Shown: positions 17,853 to 27,500 of the stretch, piece after piece
Numbering within the stretch: the first letter of the stretch is position 1
Layout: every line of letters begins with the position of its first letter
From: Cupriavidus sp. D39
Lineage (GTDB): Bacteria > Pseudomonadota > Gammaproteobacteria > Burkholderiales > Burkholderiaceae
Direction: 5' to 3'
DNA length: 64,000 nucleotides
Assembly (NCBI RefSeq): GCF_026627925.1
Contig: NZ_JAPNLE010000009.1
Span: forward strand, 2,666,001 to 2,730,000
Translations under genes and position numbers: made by a program
Notes under the pieces: model-generated
The model's database searches: none
Told to the model about the DNA's origin: nothing
What the model saw: only the letters and a program-made list of their open reading frames with translations

Positions 17853-19406
17853 TTGAACCTGCTCAAAGCGCTCGCCACCATCAGCAGCCTGACGATGCTG
17901 TCGCGCATCACGGGCCTCATCCGCGAGATCCTGATCGCGCGCGCCTTCGGCGCCTCGGACATGACCGACGCCTTCAACGTGGCGTTCCGCATCCCCAACC
18001 TGCTGCGCCGGATCTTCGGCGAGGGCGCGTTTTCGCAAGCCTTTGTGCCGATCCTGGGGGAATATCACAGCAAGCGCGGCGAAACCGAGACCCGCGCGCT
18101 GATCGATGCCGTTGCCACGGTCATGACCTGGGTCCTGATGGGCGTCTCGCTGCTTGGCGTGATCGGCGCGCCGGTGGTCATGATGGTGGTCGCCACGGGC
18201 TTTCGCCAGCATGGCGGCGAAACCTACGACGCCGCGGTCTTCATGACGCGCGTGATGTTTCCCTACATCGGCCTGATCTCGCTGGTGGCGCTGGCCTCCG
18301 GCATCCTGAACACCTGGCGCCGCTTTGCCATGCCGGCCTTCACCCCGGTGCTGCTCAATATCTGCCTGATCATTGCCGCGCTGTTTGTCGGCCCGCACAT
18401 GGCGCAGCCAATCTACGCGCAGGCCTGGGGCGTGCTGGTGGGCGGCATCCTGCAACTGGCCGTGCAGATTCCGGCGCTCCGGCGCCTGGGCGTGATGCCG
18501 CGCCTGCGCTTCAACCTGCGCGCGGCCTGGGCGGAGCCGGGCGTGCGCCGCGTCATGCGGCAGATGGCGCCGGCGCTGCTGGCGGTCTCGGTGGCCCAGA
18601 TCAGCCTGATCATCAATACGAATATCGCCTCGCGCCTGGCCGCCGGCAGCGTGTCCTACCTGACCTATGCCGACCGCCTGATGGAGTTCCCGACCGCGCT
18701 GCTGGGCGTGGCGCTGGGCACCATCCTGTTGCCTAGCCTGTCGAAAGCCAGCGCCGAGGAAAACCGGGCCGAGTACTCCGGCCTGCTGGACTGGGGCCTG
18801 CGCCTGACCTTCCTGCTGGCCGTGCCCTGCGCGGTCGGGCTGTTCGTGTTTGGCGCGCCGCTGACGGCGGTGCTGTTCAACTATGGCAAGTTCGACGCGC
18901 ATGCGGTGGAAATGACCCGCCAGGCGCTGGTCTCCTACGGCATCGGCCTGCTGGGGCTGATCCTGATCAAGATCCTGGCGCCGGGCTTCTATGCCCGCCA
19001 GGACATCCGCACCCCGGTCAAGATCGCGCTGCTGGTGCTGGTGATCACGCAGTTGTCCAACTACGTCTTCGTGCCGCGCTTTGGCCATGCGGGCCTGGCG
19101 CTGTCGATCAGCTTCGGCGCCACCGTCAATGCGCTGCTGCTGTTCCTGGGCCTGCGCAAGCGCGGCTTCTACACGCCGGCCAAGGGCTGGTTGCTGTTCC
19201 TGGCCCAGTTGATGACCGCCGTGCTGCTGCTGGCCGGCATGCTCCTGTGGTTTGCCCGCAACTTCGACTGGGTCGCCCTGGGTGCCACGCCGTTGTTGCG
19301 TATCGCCCTGCTGGCCTCGTGCCTGGTACTTGCGGCAGTCGTCTACTTCGGTACACTGTGGCTCATGGGGCTGAGATACTCCGCTTTCAAGCGGAGAGCC
19401 GGCTAA
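17853..19406 (+). CDS. murJ: Lipid II flippase MurJ (MviN)
   Basis: Integral membrane protein that moves lipid-linked peptidoglycan precursors across the inner membrane. The 517-residue length and about 14 hydrophobic segments fit the MurJ/MviN family. The N-terminal half has the family signature SLTMLSRITGLIREILIA, FNVAFRIPNLLRRIFGEGAFSQAFVP. Later comes VLFNYGKFDAHA and the long helix region ILAPGFYARQDIRTPVKIA. The start is a TTG at 17853 (MNLLKALATI). It is divergent from rpsT and is followed by a 243-base gap before the SirB1-type gene. Confidence 0.95.
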   Translation: MNLLKALATISSLTMLSRITGLIREILIARAFGASDMTDAFNVAFRIPNLLRRIFGEGAFSQAFVPILGEYHSKRGETETRALIDAVATVMTWVLMGVSLLGVIGAPVVMMVVATGFRQHGGETYDAAVFMTRVMFPYIGLISLVALASGILNTWRRFAMPAFTPVLLNICLIIAALFVGPHMAQPIYAQAWGVLVGGILQLAVQIPALRRLGVMPRLRFNLRAAWAEPGVRRVMRQMAPALLAVSVAQISLIINTNIASRLAAGSVSYLTYADRLMEFPTALLGVALGTILLPSLSKASAEENRAEYSGLLDWGLRLTFLLAVPCAVGLFVFGAPLTAVLFNYGKFDAHAVEMTRQALVSYGIGLLGLILIKILAPGFYARQDIRTPVKIALLVLVITQLSNYVFVPRFGHAGLALSISFGATVNALLLFLGLRKRGFYTPAKGWLLFLAQLMTAVLLLAGMLLWFARNFDWVALGATPLLRIALLASCLVLAAVVYFGTLWLMGLRYSAFKRRAG

Positions 19407-19649
19407 CAAGCCCCCGCCTGCCAAACCCGCCACTCCCGCCGGAGCGCCGCCAGCGCCAGACAGCGCCGGCCAAGGGTTGCGGCAGCGCGTGGTGCAGGGT
19501 CAAGGCTACTGAGGTTGTGCCAGAATGAGACGAAGCGGTTCTGCCCAGGCGCGCAACCGCGGACGGTACCAACGCACTGTCCGGGAACACACGCCACGCC
19601 GCGAGCCTCCAACTGGAATAGCCGCCAGGCCGCATTCAGGAAAGCCGCA

Positions 19650-20498
19650 ATGACAACCACGAAAGTCCTGGAATACTTTGCCAGTCTCGTGGCAGACGAG
19701 AACGGTATCCCGCTTACCGAGACCGTGCTCTCGATCGCCCAGGACGCCTATCCGGACCTGGACCTGCAGGCCGAGCTCGCAGCGCTCGACATGCTCGCGG
19801 TACGCCTGAAGCGCCGCGTCGCCGAAGGCACGCCGGCCATCCAGCGCATGCGCCTGCTCAATCATTTCTTCTACCGCGACCTGGGCTTCGGCGCCAACGC
19901 GAACGACTACTACGACCCCGACAACTCGTACCTGAACGTCGTGCTCAAGCAACGGCGCGGCATACCGATCTCGCTGGCAGTGCTCTATATGGAACTGGGC
20001 CAGCACATCGGGCTGCCGCTCAAGGGCGTGTCCTTCCCCAACCATTTCCTGGTGCGGATGTCGATTCCGGCCGGCGAGGTGGTGGTGGACCCGCTCACCG
20101 GCGAGACCTTGTCGAAGGAGCAGTTGCAGGAGATGCTCGACCCGCACCTGGAGCGCGAGGGCATTGCGGACCCCAACGAGGTGCCGCTGGGCCTGTTCCT
20201 GCAAGTGGCCAGCCACCGCGAGATCGTGGCGCGCATGCTGCGCAACCTCAAGTCGATTTATCTGCAGGAGTCGCGCTGGCAGCGCTTGCTGGCGGTGCAG
20301 AACCGCCTGGTGATCCTGCTGCCCGGCTCGATCGAGGAAGTACGCGACCGCGGGCTGGCGTATGCCAACCTGGAGTGCTTCCGCCCGGCGCTGGCCGACC
20401 TGGAAGCCTATGTGATGGCGCGCCCGGACGCGGCCGACACCACCCAGATCCGCGACCGCATGCCGGCGCTGCGCATGATGAGCCGCAGCGTAAGCTGA
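19650..20498 (+). CDS. SirB1 family protein (transglutaminase-like with TPR-like tail)
   Basis: A 282-residue protein of the SirB1 (YchA) family. The first half is a transglutaminase-like domain with NHFFYRDLGFGANANDYYDPDNSYLNVVLKQRRGIPISLAVLYMELG, then GLPLKGVSFPNHFLVR, with the His and Asn conserved in the family. The second half, from about residue 200, is helical and TPR-like (LLAVQNRLVILLP..RDRGLAYANLECFRPALADLEAY). Biochemical function is not established; in enterobacteria it sits next to kdsA and prmC. The ATG at 19650 gives the family start MTTTKVLEYFA. It converges with the DedA gene. Confidence 0.9.
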   Translation: MTTTKVLEYFASLVADENGIPLTETVLSIAQDAYPDLDLQAELAALDMLAVRLKRRVAEGTPAIQRMRLLNHFFYRDLGFGANANDYYDPDNSYLNVVLKQRRGIPISLAVLYMELGQHIGLPLKGVSFPNHFLVRMSIPAGEVVVDPLTGETLSKEQLQEMLDPHLEREGIADPNEVPLGLFLQVASHREIVARMLRNLKSIYLQESRWQRLLAVQNRLVILLPGSIEEVRDRGLAYANLECFRPALADLEAYVMARPDAADTTQIRDRMPALRMMSRSVS

Positions 20499-20507
20499 AA
20501 CTCAGGC

Positions 20508-20529
20508 GGGGCAGGCTGCGGCCTGCCCC
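20508..20529. terminator. Hairpin between convergent SirB1 and DedA genes
   Basis: GGGGCAGGC-tgcg-GCCTGCCCC forms a perfect 9-bp stem with a 4-base loop, between the two stop codons. No T-run is present, so termination is probable rather than shown. Confidence 0.5.
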
Positions 20530-20536
20530 CGCTGGC

Positions 20537-21220
20537 TCACGAAGGACGGCGCCTGCCGCCCCGCACGAGCTTCCACAGGCCGCCCAGCACCAGCGGCACC
20601 ACGGCCGCGCCAATGCCCGCCAGCACGATCAGGTTCAGGTACTGCTTGATGAAAGGCAGGTTGCCGAAGAAGTAGCCGGCAAACACCAGGCCCAGCACCC
20701 ACGCCGCCGCGCCGAGCACGTTGAACAGCTGGAACTTGGCAAAGGTCATCTGCGATACGCCGGCCACGAACGGCGCAAAGGTGCGCACGATCGGCAGGAA
20801 ACGGGCCATCACCAGCATCTTGCCGCCGTGGCGCTCATAGAAATCGTGGGTCTTGCGCAGCGCCTGCTGGTCAAGAAAGCGCCAATGGCCGTCGAACACC
20901 TTTGGGCCGACCCAGCTTCCCACCAGATAGTTGACCGTATTGCCGCCAATTGCCGCCACCAGCAGCAGGCCGACCAGCACCCACTCGTTCATGGCATGCG
21001 TGGCGCAGAAGGCGCCGGCGATAAACAACAGGGAGTCTCCCGGAAGGAAAGGCAGCACGACCAGCCCGGTCTCCGCGAACACGATCGCAAACAGGATGGC
21101 GTAGACCCACGAACCGTAGTTCTGGATGACGGTGCCAAGGTATTTGTCGACGTGCAGCAGCATGTCGATGAACTGCAATGCGATATCCAATTCGATCCCC
21201 GTTCGATATTCAGCCGACAT
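20537..21220 (-). CDS. DedA family membrane protein (VTT domain)
   Basis: A 227-residue inner-membrane protein. DedA proteins are membrane transporters or scramblases, implicated in undecaprenyl-phosphate or phosphatidylethanolamine flipping and in resistance to cationic peptides. The family motifs are clear: ETGLVVLPFLPGDSLLFIAGA in the first re-entrant loop, then FYERHGGKMLVMARFLPIVRTFAPFVAGVSQM with the essential Arg residues. Several hydrophobic helices follow up to a basic tail (RGGRRRPS). The start is uncertain: ATG at 21220 (or the adjacent 21223) gives MSAEYRTGIELDIALQF, but the TTG that begins LDIALQFIDM may be the true start. Confidence 0.9.
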   Translation of the reverse strand: MSAEYRTGIELDIALQFIDMLLHVDKYLGTVIQNYGSWVYAILFAIVFAETGLVVLPFLPGDSLLFIAGAFCATHAMNEWVLVGLLLVAAIGGNTVNYLVGSWVGPKVFDGHWRFLDQQALRKTHDFYERHGGKMLVMARFLPIVRTFAPFVAGVSQMTFAKFQLFNVLGAAAWVLGLVFAGYFFGNLPFIKQYLNLIVLAGIGAAVVPLVLGGLWKLVRGGRRRPS

Positions 21221-21307
21221 CATACAAGACCGGACGGGCGCCAAAGTCACCTTGTCCGGCCACTTTTCCACACGCCAGGCGCGCATGGGCCAGGCGGCGC
21301 ACCCACG

Positions 21308-21313
21308 TATAAT
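21308..21313 (+). promoter_or_regulatory. TATAAT box immediately upstream of mutL
   Basis: TATAAT lies only seven bases before the mutL ATG at 21321. If used, transcription would begin at or next to the A of the start codon, giving a leaderless message. The -35 region is not recognisable. Confidence 0.4.
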
Positions 21314-21320
21314 TCCGCCC

Positions 21321-23361
21321 ATGCCTGCCCAAGCCCCGCACCCCGCCCAGCCGCTCCGTCCCATCCGCCCCCTGCCCGACCAGCTGATCAGCCAGATCGC
21401 GGCCGGCGAGGTGGTGGAACGTCCCGCCTCCGTGGTCAAGGAACTGCTGGAGAACGCCCTGGACGCCGGCGCCACCCAGCTCAATATCCGCCTTGAAGAA
21501 GGTGGCGTGCGCCGCATCGTGATCGCCGACAACGGCTGCGGCATTCCCGCCGCCGAGCTGCCGGTCGCGCTGATGCGCCACGCCACCAGCAAGATCGCCT
21601 CGCTGGGCGAGCTTGAAGCCGTGCTGACACTAGGTTTTCGCGGCGAGGCGCTGGCCTCGATCGCCTCGGTGTCCGAGCTGACCCTGACCAGCCGCACCGC
21701 CAGCGATACCCACGCAATGCAGGTGATCGCCGACACCGGCGTGGTACAGCCCGCATCCGGCGGCGTGGGCACCACCGTCGACGTGCAGCACCTTTACTTC
21801 AACACGCCGGCCCGCCGAAAGTTCCTTAAATCGGAACAAACCGAGTTCGGCCATTGCCTGGAGATGGTGCGGCGCGCGGCGCTGGCACGCCCCGACGTAG
21901 CCATCTCGGTCCACCACAATGGCAAGCCGATGGAGCACTGGAACGCCGGCGACGTCGCCACGCGCACCGGCCAGGTGCTGGGCACCGACTTCGCCAACGC
22001 CCGGCTGCCGCTGGATGAAGAGGCCGGCACCCTGCACCTGTACGGATTTGCCGGGCTGCCTACCGCCTCGCGCGGGCGCCCGGACCAGCAATTCTTCTTC
22101 GTCAACGGCCGTTACGTACGTGACAAGCTGCTGACCCACGCGGTGCGCAGCGCCTACCAGGACGTGCTGCACGGCGACCGCTTCCCTCCTACGTGCTATG
22201 CATGGATCTGCCGCCCGAGATGGTGGACGTGAACGTGCACCCGTCCAAGATCGAAGTGCGTTTCCGCGAATCGCGCGCGGTGCACCAGTTCGTCTACCAC
22301 GCCGTGCAGCGTTGCCTGGCGCGGCAGGCCGGCGAGCAGGGCGACAGCCTGCATACCTCGGCCGATTCGGACGGGTCGGCGGCGGCTGAGCCGATTGGCG
22401 GCACCGGCGGATTCCAGGGCGCGCGAAGCTTTGGCGGTGGCTCGGGCGGCTCGGGCGGCTCGGGTGGCTTCGGCGGATCCGGCAGGAGCGGCGGCATGGG
22501 CGGCGGCGGTGCCAGCCCGCGGCCGTGGGTCGACTACACCGCCGTCGCGCGCCAGACCGAGCTCGGCGTGGCCCAGCCCCGGCAGGCCTACCTCGGCATG
22601 GTGCGCGACGCGATCCAGCCGGGAGGCGGATTTTCACGCTCCCCGCCGCCTATGTCCCGCCGGCTGGCCCGGGCGCCACGCCCCCGGCCTGGCTGGCCGA
22701 TGCGCAAGCCGCGCGCGAGAACGACCCGCCCGGCCTGCTGGACCAGCTGCCCCGCCAGGAACTCCCCGAAGACGAGGCCAGCCCGCTGGGCTATGCCATC
22801 GCGCAGCTGCATGGCATCTACGTGCTGGCGCAGAACGCGCGCGGCCTGGTGCTGGTGGATATGCACGCCGCCCACGAGCGCATCCTCTACGAGCAGATCA
22901 AGACCGCGCTCGAAGCGCGCGAGCTCGCGGTGCAGTCGCTGCTGATCCCGGTCACCCTCACAGCCAGCCCGGTGGAAATCGGCACGGCCGAGGAGCACCA
23001 GGAAACCCTCACCCTGCTCGGCTTCGACATCGCCCAGGTCTCGCCCACCACGCTGGCGATCCGCGCGATTCCCGCCCTGCTCAAGCAGGCCGACACCGAA
23101 GCCCTCGCGCGCGACGTGCTGCGTGACCTTCAGGCCTTCGGCGGCTCGCGCGTGCTGGTGGAGCGCCAGAACGAACTGCTGGCCACGCTGGCTTGCCATA
23201 GCGCGGTGCGCGCCAACCGCAAGCTCACGCTGGAAGAAATGAACGCGCTCTTGCGCCAGATGGAGCAGACCGAGCGTGCCGACCAGTGCAACCACGGCCG
23301 GCCAACCTGGGTGCAGCTGTCGGTGGCGGAACTCGACCGCCTGTTCCTGCGCGGGCAGTAA
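21321..23361 (+). CDS. mutL: DNA mismatch repair protein MutL (two apparent frameshifts)
   Basis: ATPase and linker of methyl-directed mismatch repair, connecting MutS to the downstream endonuclease and helicase. The N-terminal GHKL ATPase is plain: [50 protein letters not shown]. At about 22184-22190 the frame breaks (a base is missing within TTCCCTCC) and continues one frame over with [25 protein letters not shown] second missing base in the T-run at 22631-22634 moves it again to the C-terminal dimerisation domain ([18 protein letters not shown] to [12 protein letters not shown]). Corrected length is about 680 residues. The linker is very Gly/Ser rich ([16 protein letters not shown]). miaA follows closely, as in many proteobacteria. 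Codon use and conservation remain intact after each break, so sequencing error is more likely than gene loss. Confidence 0.88.
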
Positions 23362-23392
23362 GCCACGGCCCGCCCCCATTGCACCCTACGCC

Positions 23393-24381
23393 TTGACCAC
23401 TACTGCTTCTTCCAGCCACGCCGGCGCGGCCGCATCGGCCCACGTGCCGGTGGTCTGCCTGCTCGGCCCTACCGCCTCCGGCAAGACCGCCGCGGCGCTG
23501 GCCCTGGCCGCACAGACGCCGATCGAAATCATCAGCCTGGACTCGGCCCTGGTCTATCGCGAGATGGACATCGGCACCGCCAAGCCCTCGCCGGCCGAGC
23601 TGGCCGCGGTGCCGCACCACCTGATCGATATCATCGACCCGGCCGACAGCTACTCGGCGGCCCAGTTCGTGACCGACGCCGAGCGGCTGATCCTGGAAAT
23701 CCGCGCACGCGGCCGCGAACCGCTGATCGTCGGCGGCACCATGCTGTACTACAAGGCGCTGACACAGGGGCTGAACGACCTGCCGCAGGCCGATCCGGCC
23801 CTGCGCGCCGAACTGGACGCACTTGCCGCCGAACGCGGCTGGCCCGCACTGCACGCCATGCTGGCCGAGGTCGACCCGGTCACCGCGGCGCGCCTGGCGC
23901 CCAACGATGCCCAGCGCATCCAGCGCGCGCTGGAGATCCACCGCCTGTCTGGACAGCCCATGTCGGCGCTGCTGGCGCGACAGGCCGACGAGCGCGCCTT
24001 TGCCGGCGCCGCCGACCGCCGCTATCGCGTGATCGCGCTGGAGCCGTCCGACCGCGCCGTGCTGCACGCGCGCATCGCCACCCGCTACGACGCCATGCTG
24101 GCCGGCGGCTTTATCGAGGAAGTGCAGCGGCTGCGCGCGCGCGGGACCTGCAGCCCACGCTGCCCTCGATCCGCTGCGTCGGTTACCGGCAGGTGTGGGA
24201 ATACCTCGATGGCGAAACCGATTTCGACACCATGCGTGAGCGCGGCCTGGCCGCCACCCGCCAGCTCTGCAAACGTCAGCTGACCTGGCTGCGCAGCACG
24301 CCGGAGCGGGAGGTCGTGGACTGCCTGGCGACCGACTATGTCGCGCAGGTAGCGCAGCTCGCACGGATCGGGCAAGCGTAG
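23393..24381 (+). CDS. miaA: tRNA dimethylallyltransferase MiaA (apparent frameshift)
   Basis: Adds a dimethylallyl group to A37 of tRNAs that read codons starting with U. The P-loop [15 protein letters not shown], then [30 protein letters not shown] and [15 protein letters not shown] identify it. At 24143-24145 (GGG before ACCTG) one base is missing. The frame changes from the ORF ending at 24283 to the one carrying the rest: [13 protein letters not shown], then [11 protein letters not shown] with a basic C-terminus. Corrected length is about 329 residues. The start is probably the TTG at 23393, since no ATG is available before the P-loop. It lies 31 bases after mutL and is probably co-transcribed with it. 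Confidence 0.85.
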
Positions 24382-24437
24382 CGCAACTGGGCGATAGGTG
24401 TGACGGATAAGCGATAATCGTCGTTTATATCTTGCCG

Positions 24438-24959
24438 ATGACGTCAAATCCCGCCATGTCCGCCACCGACTTCGTACTGCGCCCCGCCACTTCCGACGAC
24501 TGCGAGACCTTGCTCGCGCTGATCACGGGACTGGCCGAATACGAGAAACTCACCCACCTGGTCGAAGCCACGCCGGAAAAACTGCGCGAAGCGCTGTTTG
24601 GCCCGCGCCCGCACGCGGAGGCCGTGCTGGTAGAGGTTCAAGGTGCGCTGGGCCCGCAGGCAGTCGGGTTCGCCTTGTTCTTCCACAACTTCTCGACCTT
24701 CCTGGCCAAGCCCGGGCTGTATCTCGAAGACCTCTATGTCGACCCCGCCTGGCGTGGCCATGGGCTGGGCAAGGTCCTGCTCAAGCATCTGGCGGCGCTG
24801 GCCGTGGAACGCGGCTGCGGCCGCTTTGAATGGAGCGTGCTGGACTGGAACACGCCGTCGATCGAGTTTTACCGGGCGATGGGCGCGGACGTGATGCCGG
24901 ACTGGCGGATCTGCCGGGTCACGAGGGACGCGCTGGCGAAGCTGGGCGCGGCGGAGTGA
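24438..24959 (+). CDS. GNAT family N-acetyltransferase
   Basis: A 173-residue single GNAT domain. The acetyl-CoA pyrophosphate loop is at DLYVDPAWRGHGLGKVLLKHLA, preceded by GLYLE and followed by CGRFEWSVLDWNTPSIEFYRAMGA, an arrangement typical of the diamine/thialysine-type acetyltransferase subgroup (SSAT-like). The true substrate is unknown. The start could be the ATG at 24438 or the one at 24456 (MSATDFVLRP); neither has a strong ribosome-binding site. It converges with purM, with repeat copy A between. Confidence 0.85.
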   Translation: MTSNPAMSATDFVLRPATSDDCETLLALITGLAEYEKLTHLVEATPEKLREALFGPRPHAEAVLVEVQGALGPQAVGFALFFHNFSTFLAKPGLYLEDLYVDPAWRGHGLGKVLLKHLAALAVERGCGRFEWSVLDWNTPSIEFYRAMGADVMPDWRICRVTRDALAKLGAAE

Positions 24960-24983
24960 CTCGGCCCTTCCTACTGCGCGGGT

Positions 24984-25276
24984 TTTCTCCCTCTCCCCCT
25001 GGGGGAGAGGGAGAAACAGCCGTCGTCATGGCGCGCGGCTTTGGCCCGTTCGGCAGCTCCGTTCAATGCCGCCGGTTCGCTCCCCTCTCCCACTTGTGGG
25101 AGAGGGGCTGGGGAGAGGGCGGGCGCTCGTTACGCCTGCGTGCTGGACAACACCACGGGCTTCGCTTCAAGTGGCTCCTAGCTAAGCCACCCCTCTCCCC
25201 GGCCCTCTCCCCCTGAGGGGAGAGGGAGAAACGACCGTCGTCATGGCGCGCGGCTTTGGCCCGTTCAGCGGCTTCG
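24984..25276. repeat. Interspersed composite palindromic repeat, copy A
   Basis: This copy is in reverse orientation relative to copies B to D. It contains a 16-bp perfect hairpin centred on 25000 (core CCCTCTCCCCC), CCCCTCTCCCAC-tt-GTGGGAGAGGGG (25082-25107), the 20-mer GTGGCTCCTAGCTAAGCCAC (25171-25190), and CCCTCTCCCC-ctga-GGGGAGAGGG (25203-25226). Segments such as CGTCGTCATGGCGCGCGG flank both ends. It fills the convergent gap between the GNAT gene and purM. Confidence 0.85.
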
Positions 25277-25295
25277 TCAAGCGCTTGGCGGGCGT

Positions 25296-25330
25296 AAAAA
25301 ACGGCGCATGCCTGGGCATGCGCCGTTTTT
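25296..25330 (-). terminator. Strong terminator after purM
   Basis: AAAAACGGCGCATGCC and GGCATGCGCCGTTTTT form a 16-bp perfect inverted repeat. It lies 17 bases past the purM stop and should act on the minus strand, perhaps on both. Confidence 0.9.
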
Positions 25331-25346
25331 CTTTGGAGCCGAACGC

Positions 25347-26399
25347 TCAGACCACGATGGTCTGCGCCTGGCCTTCTTCGCGCTCGCGGATCTCGCCGAT
25401 CTGCCACACGGCTTCGCCGGCAGCCTGCAGATGACGGATGGCGCGGTCTGCGTCTTCCTTGGCAACGATCACTACCATGCCGATGCCGCAGTTGAACACG
25501 CGGTGCATTTCGTCGTCGGCCACGTTGCCCTGGGCTTGCAGCCACTGGAACAGCGGCGGCAGGGTCCAGGCGTCGCGCTGCAGCACGGCGGTGACGTTCT
25601 GCGCCAGCACGCGCGGCACGTTCTCGGTCAGGCCACCGCCGGTGATGTGGGCCATGCCCTTGACCGGCAGCGTCTCGATCAGCGACAGCAGCGGCTTCAC
25701 GTAGATGCGGGTGGGCGCCATGATGGCGTCCTGCAGGCGCTGGCCGTGGAAGTCGCCGTTCAGGTCCGGCTTGGCCACTTCGATGATCTTGCGCACCAGC
25801 GAGTAGCCGTTGGAGTGCGCGCCCGACGAGGCCAGGCCCAGCACCACGTCGCCCGGGACGATGGTGGTGCCGTCGATGATGCGGCTCTTCTCGACCGCGC
25901 CGACCGCGAAACCGGCCAGGTCATACTCGCCGTCGGGGTACATGCTAGGCATTTCGGCGGTTTCGCCACCGATCAGCGCGCAGCCGGACAACTCGCAACC
26001 GTGGGCGATGCCCTTGATCACCGTGGCTGCGGTTTCCACGTCGAGCTTGCCGCAGGCGAAGTAGTCGAGGAAGAACAGCGGCTCGGCGCCCTGCACCAGG
26101 ATGTCGTTGACGCTCATGGCGACCAGGTCCTGGCCCACGGTGTCGTGGCGGTTGAGCTGGAAGGCCAGCTTGAGCTTGGTGCCCACGCCGTCGGTGCCGG
26201 AGACCAGCACCGGTTCCTTGTATTTCTTGGACAGCTCGAACAGCGCGCCGAAGCCCCCGATGCCGGCCATCACGCCTTCGCGCATGGTGCGCTTGGCGAA
26301 CGGCTTGATGCGGTCGACGAGCGCGTCGCCCGCGTCGATATCGACGCCGGCATCGCGGTAGGAGAGGCCTGCCTGGCCGGAAGTGGGGGATGCGCTCAT
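25347..26399 (-). CDS. purM: Phosphoribosylformylglycinamidine cyclo-ligase (AIR synthetase)
   Basis: Closes the imidazole ring in purine synthesis: FGAM plus ATP gives aminoimidazole ribonucleotide. The 350-residue protein shows [21 protein letters not shown] at the N-terminus and the ATP-site region [16 protein letters not shown]. It also has [36 protein letters not shown] and [15 protein letters not shown]. It runs divergently from hda. The hda-purM neighbourhood is widespread in beta- and gammaproteobacteria. Confidence 0.97.
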   Translation of the reverse strand: MSASPTSGQAGLSYRDAGVDIDAGDALVDRIKPFAKRTMREGVMAGIGGFGALFELSKKYKEPVLVSGTDGVGTKLKLAFQLNRHDTVGQDLVAMSVNDILVQGAEPLFFLDYFACGKLDVETAATVIKGIAHGCELSGCALIGGETAEMPSMYPDGEYDLAGFAVGAVEKSRIIDGTTIVPGDVVLGLASSGAHSNGYSLVRKIIEVAKPDLNGDFHGQRLQDAIMAPTRIYVKPLLSLIETLPVKGMAHITGGGLTENVPRVLAQNVTAVLQRDAWTLPPLFQWLQAQGNVADDEMHRVFNCGIGMVVIVAKEDADRAIRHLQAAGEAVWQIGEIREREEGQAQTIVV

Positions 26400-26677
26400 G
26401 GGAACCTGCTTGTCCTGGAGTATGAAGTGAGGAATGCGGCGCTCACGACGGCGATTTGCGGCCGCGAGTCCAGTAGAATCGCAATTTTAACGGATACGGG
26501 CTTCCGGCTTCCAGTTTCCGGTGCCCCGTGTCATTAAGTATTGTCCGCAGCCATTCCCGATGAAGATGATTCCGGCAGCCCCAGGCCATTCTGCCCGCGC
26601 CCTGCAGGCGGTCAGCGCACGCCAGCCGCGACGCGTTTACCTGACAGATGACCCGTACCCAAAGTAACCGATAAGTC

Positions 26678-27385
26678 ATGTTTCCGCGCCCCAAGCAGCT
26701 TTCGCTTGAACTTGGCAGTCCGCCGCCCTCGACCTTCGAGAATTTTTTCGTTGCCGTCAACCGCGAGCCGGTGCAGCGCCTGCGCGACCTGGCCACGGCG
26801 GTGGCGCAGGAGCGGGCCGCCGACCGCCTGATCTACCTGTGGGGCGAGGTTGGCTCGGGCCGTACCCACCTGCTGCATGCGGTCTGCGACAGCGGCTACC
26901 AGGCTGGCATCCGCTGCCGGTACCTGAGCCCGCATCACGCCTTGTCGGATTTCATCTTCGACCCGAGCTGCCAGCTCTACACCGTGGACGATGTGGAACT
27001 GCTCGACGAAGCGCGCCAGATCGCCGTGTTCTCGCTGTACAACGAGGTCCGGGCCCACGTGCGGACCGCCATCGTGGTGGCCGGCAGCCTGGCGCCGCTG
27101 GCCATGCCGGTGCGCGAGGACCTGCGTACGCGGCTGGGCTGGGGCCTGGTCTACCAGTTGGCGCCCCTGTCGGACGAGGACAAGATGGCGGCGCTGGTGC
27201 AGGCCGCGCGTGAGCGCGGGCTGCAGCTTTCGCCGGAAATCCCGCACTGGCTGGTTACGCGCAAGTACCGCGACATGCCCAGCCTGATGGCGCTGCTGGA
27301 CGCGCTCGACACCTATTCGCTGGAGCGCAAGCGTGCCGTCACGCTGCCCCTGCTGCGGGAAATGTTTGCCGAGTTGCGCGAGTGA
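26678..27385 (+). CDS. hda: DnaA regulatory inactivator Hda
   Basis: AAA+ protein homologous to DnaA domain III. With the DNA-loaded sliding clamp it stimulates hydrolysis of DnaA-ATP to prevent over-initiation. The 235-residue protein starts with the clamp-binding peptide QLSLEL near residues 7-12. Its P-loop is GEVGSGRTH, with Arg in place of the usual Lys as in E. coli Hda. It then has LYTVDDVELLDE (Walker B region), LRTRLGWGLVYQL (box VII, arginine finger) and a sensor II segment PSLMALLDALDTYSLERKR. Divergent from purM; the HAD phosphatase gene follows. Confidence 0.94.
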   Translation: MFPRPKQLSLELGSPPPSTFENFFVAVNREPVQRLRDLATAVAQERAADRLIYLWGEVGSGRTHLLHAVCDSGYQAGIRCRYLSPHHALSDFIFDPSCQLYTVDDVELLDEARQIAVFSLYNEVRAHVRTAIVVAGSLAPLAMPVREDLRTRLGWGLVYQLAPLSDEDKMAALVQAARERGLQLSPEIPHWLVTRKYRDMPSLMALLDALDTYSLERKRAVTLPLLREMFAELRE

Positions 27386-27486
27386 GCCCGGGACTGCGCG
27401 CCAGCGCGCGTGGCCCATGGCATGCACCGTGCTTGACTTTGTTGGCATCCAGAGACGTTTAGAAAACCGTCACAGTCACGTTAATG

Positions 27487-27492
27487 TAAAAT
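27487..27492 (+). promoter_or_regulatory. TAAAAT box just upstream of the HAD gene
   Basis: TGTAAAAT resembles an extended -10 and ends eight bases before the ATG at 27501. If real, the message would be leaderless or nearly so. No clear -35 is visible. Confidence 0.35.
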
Positions 27493-27500
27493 CGCCGCCC

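Noticed and set aside
17385..19433. 682-codon minus-strand ORF opposite murJ
   Set aside because: Composition (His/Gln/Arg rich, no domain) is what an antisense frame of a GC-rich gene gives; murJ on the plus strand is well supported.
22193..22945. Separate small gene within mutL
   Set aside because: It is the middle third of MutL in a shifted frame; conserved MutL sequence continues through it.
24984..25276. CRISPR array
   Set aside because: The repeats are palindromic modules of different kinds without regular unique spacers, and no cas gene is nearby.
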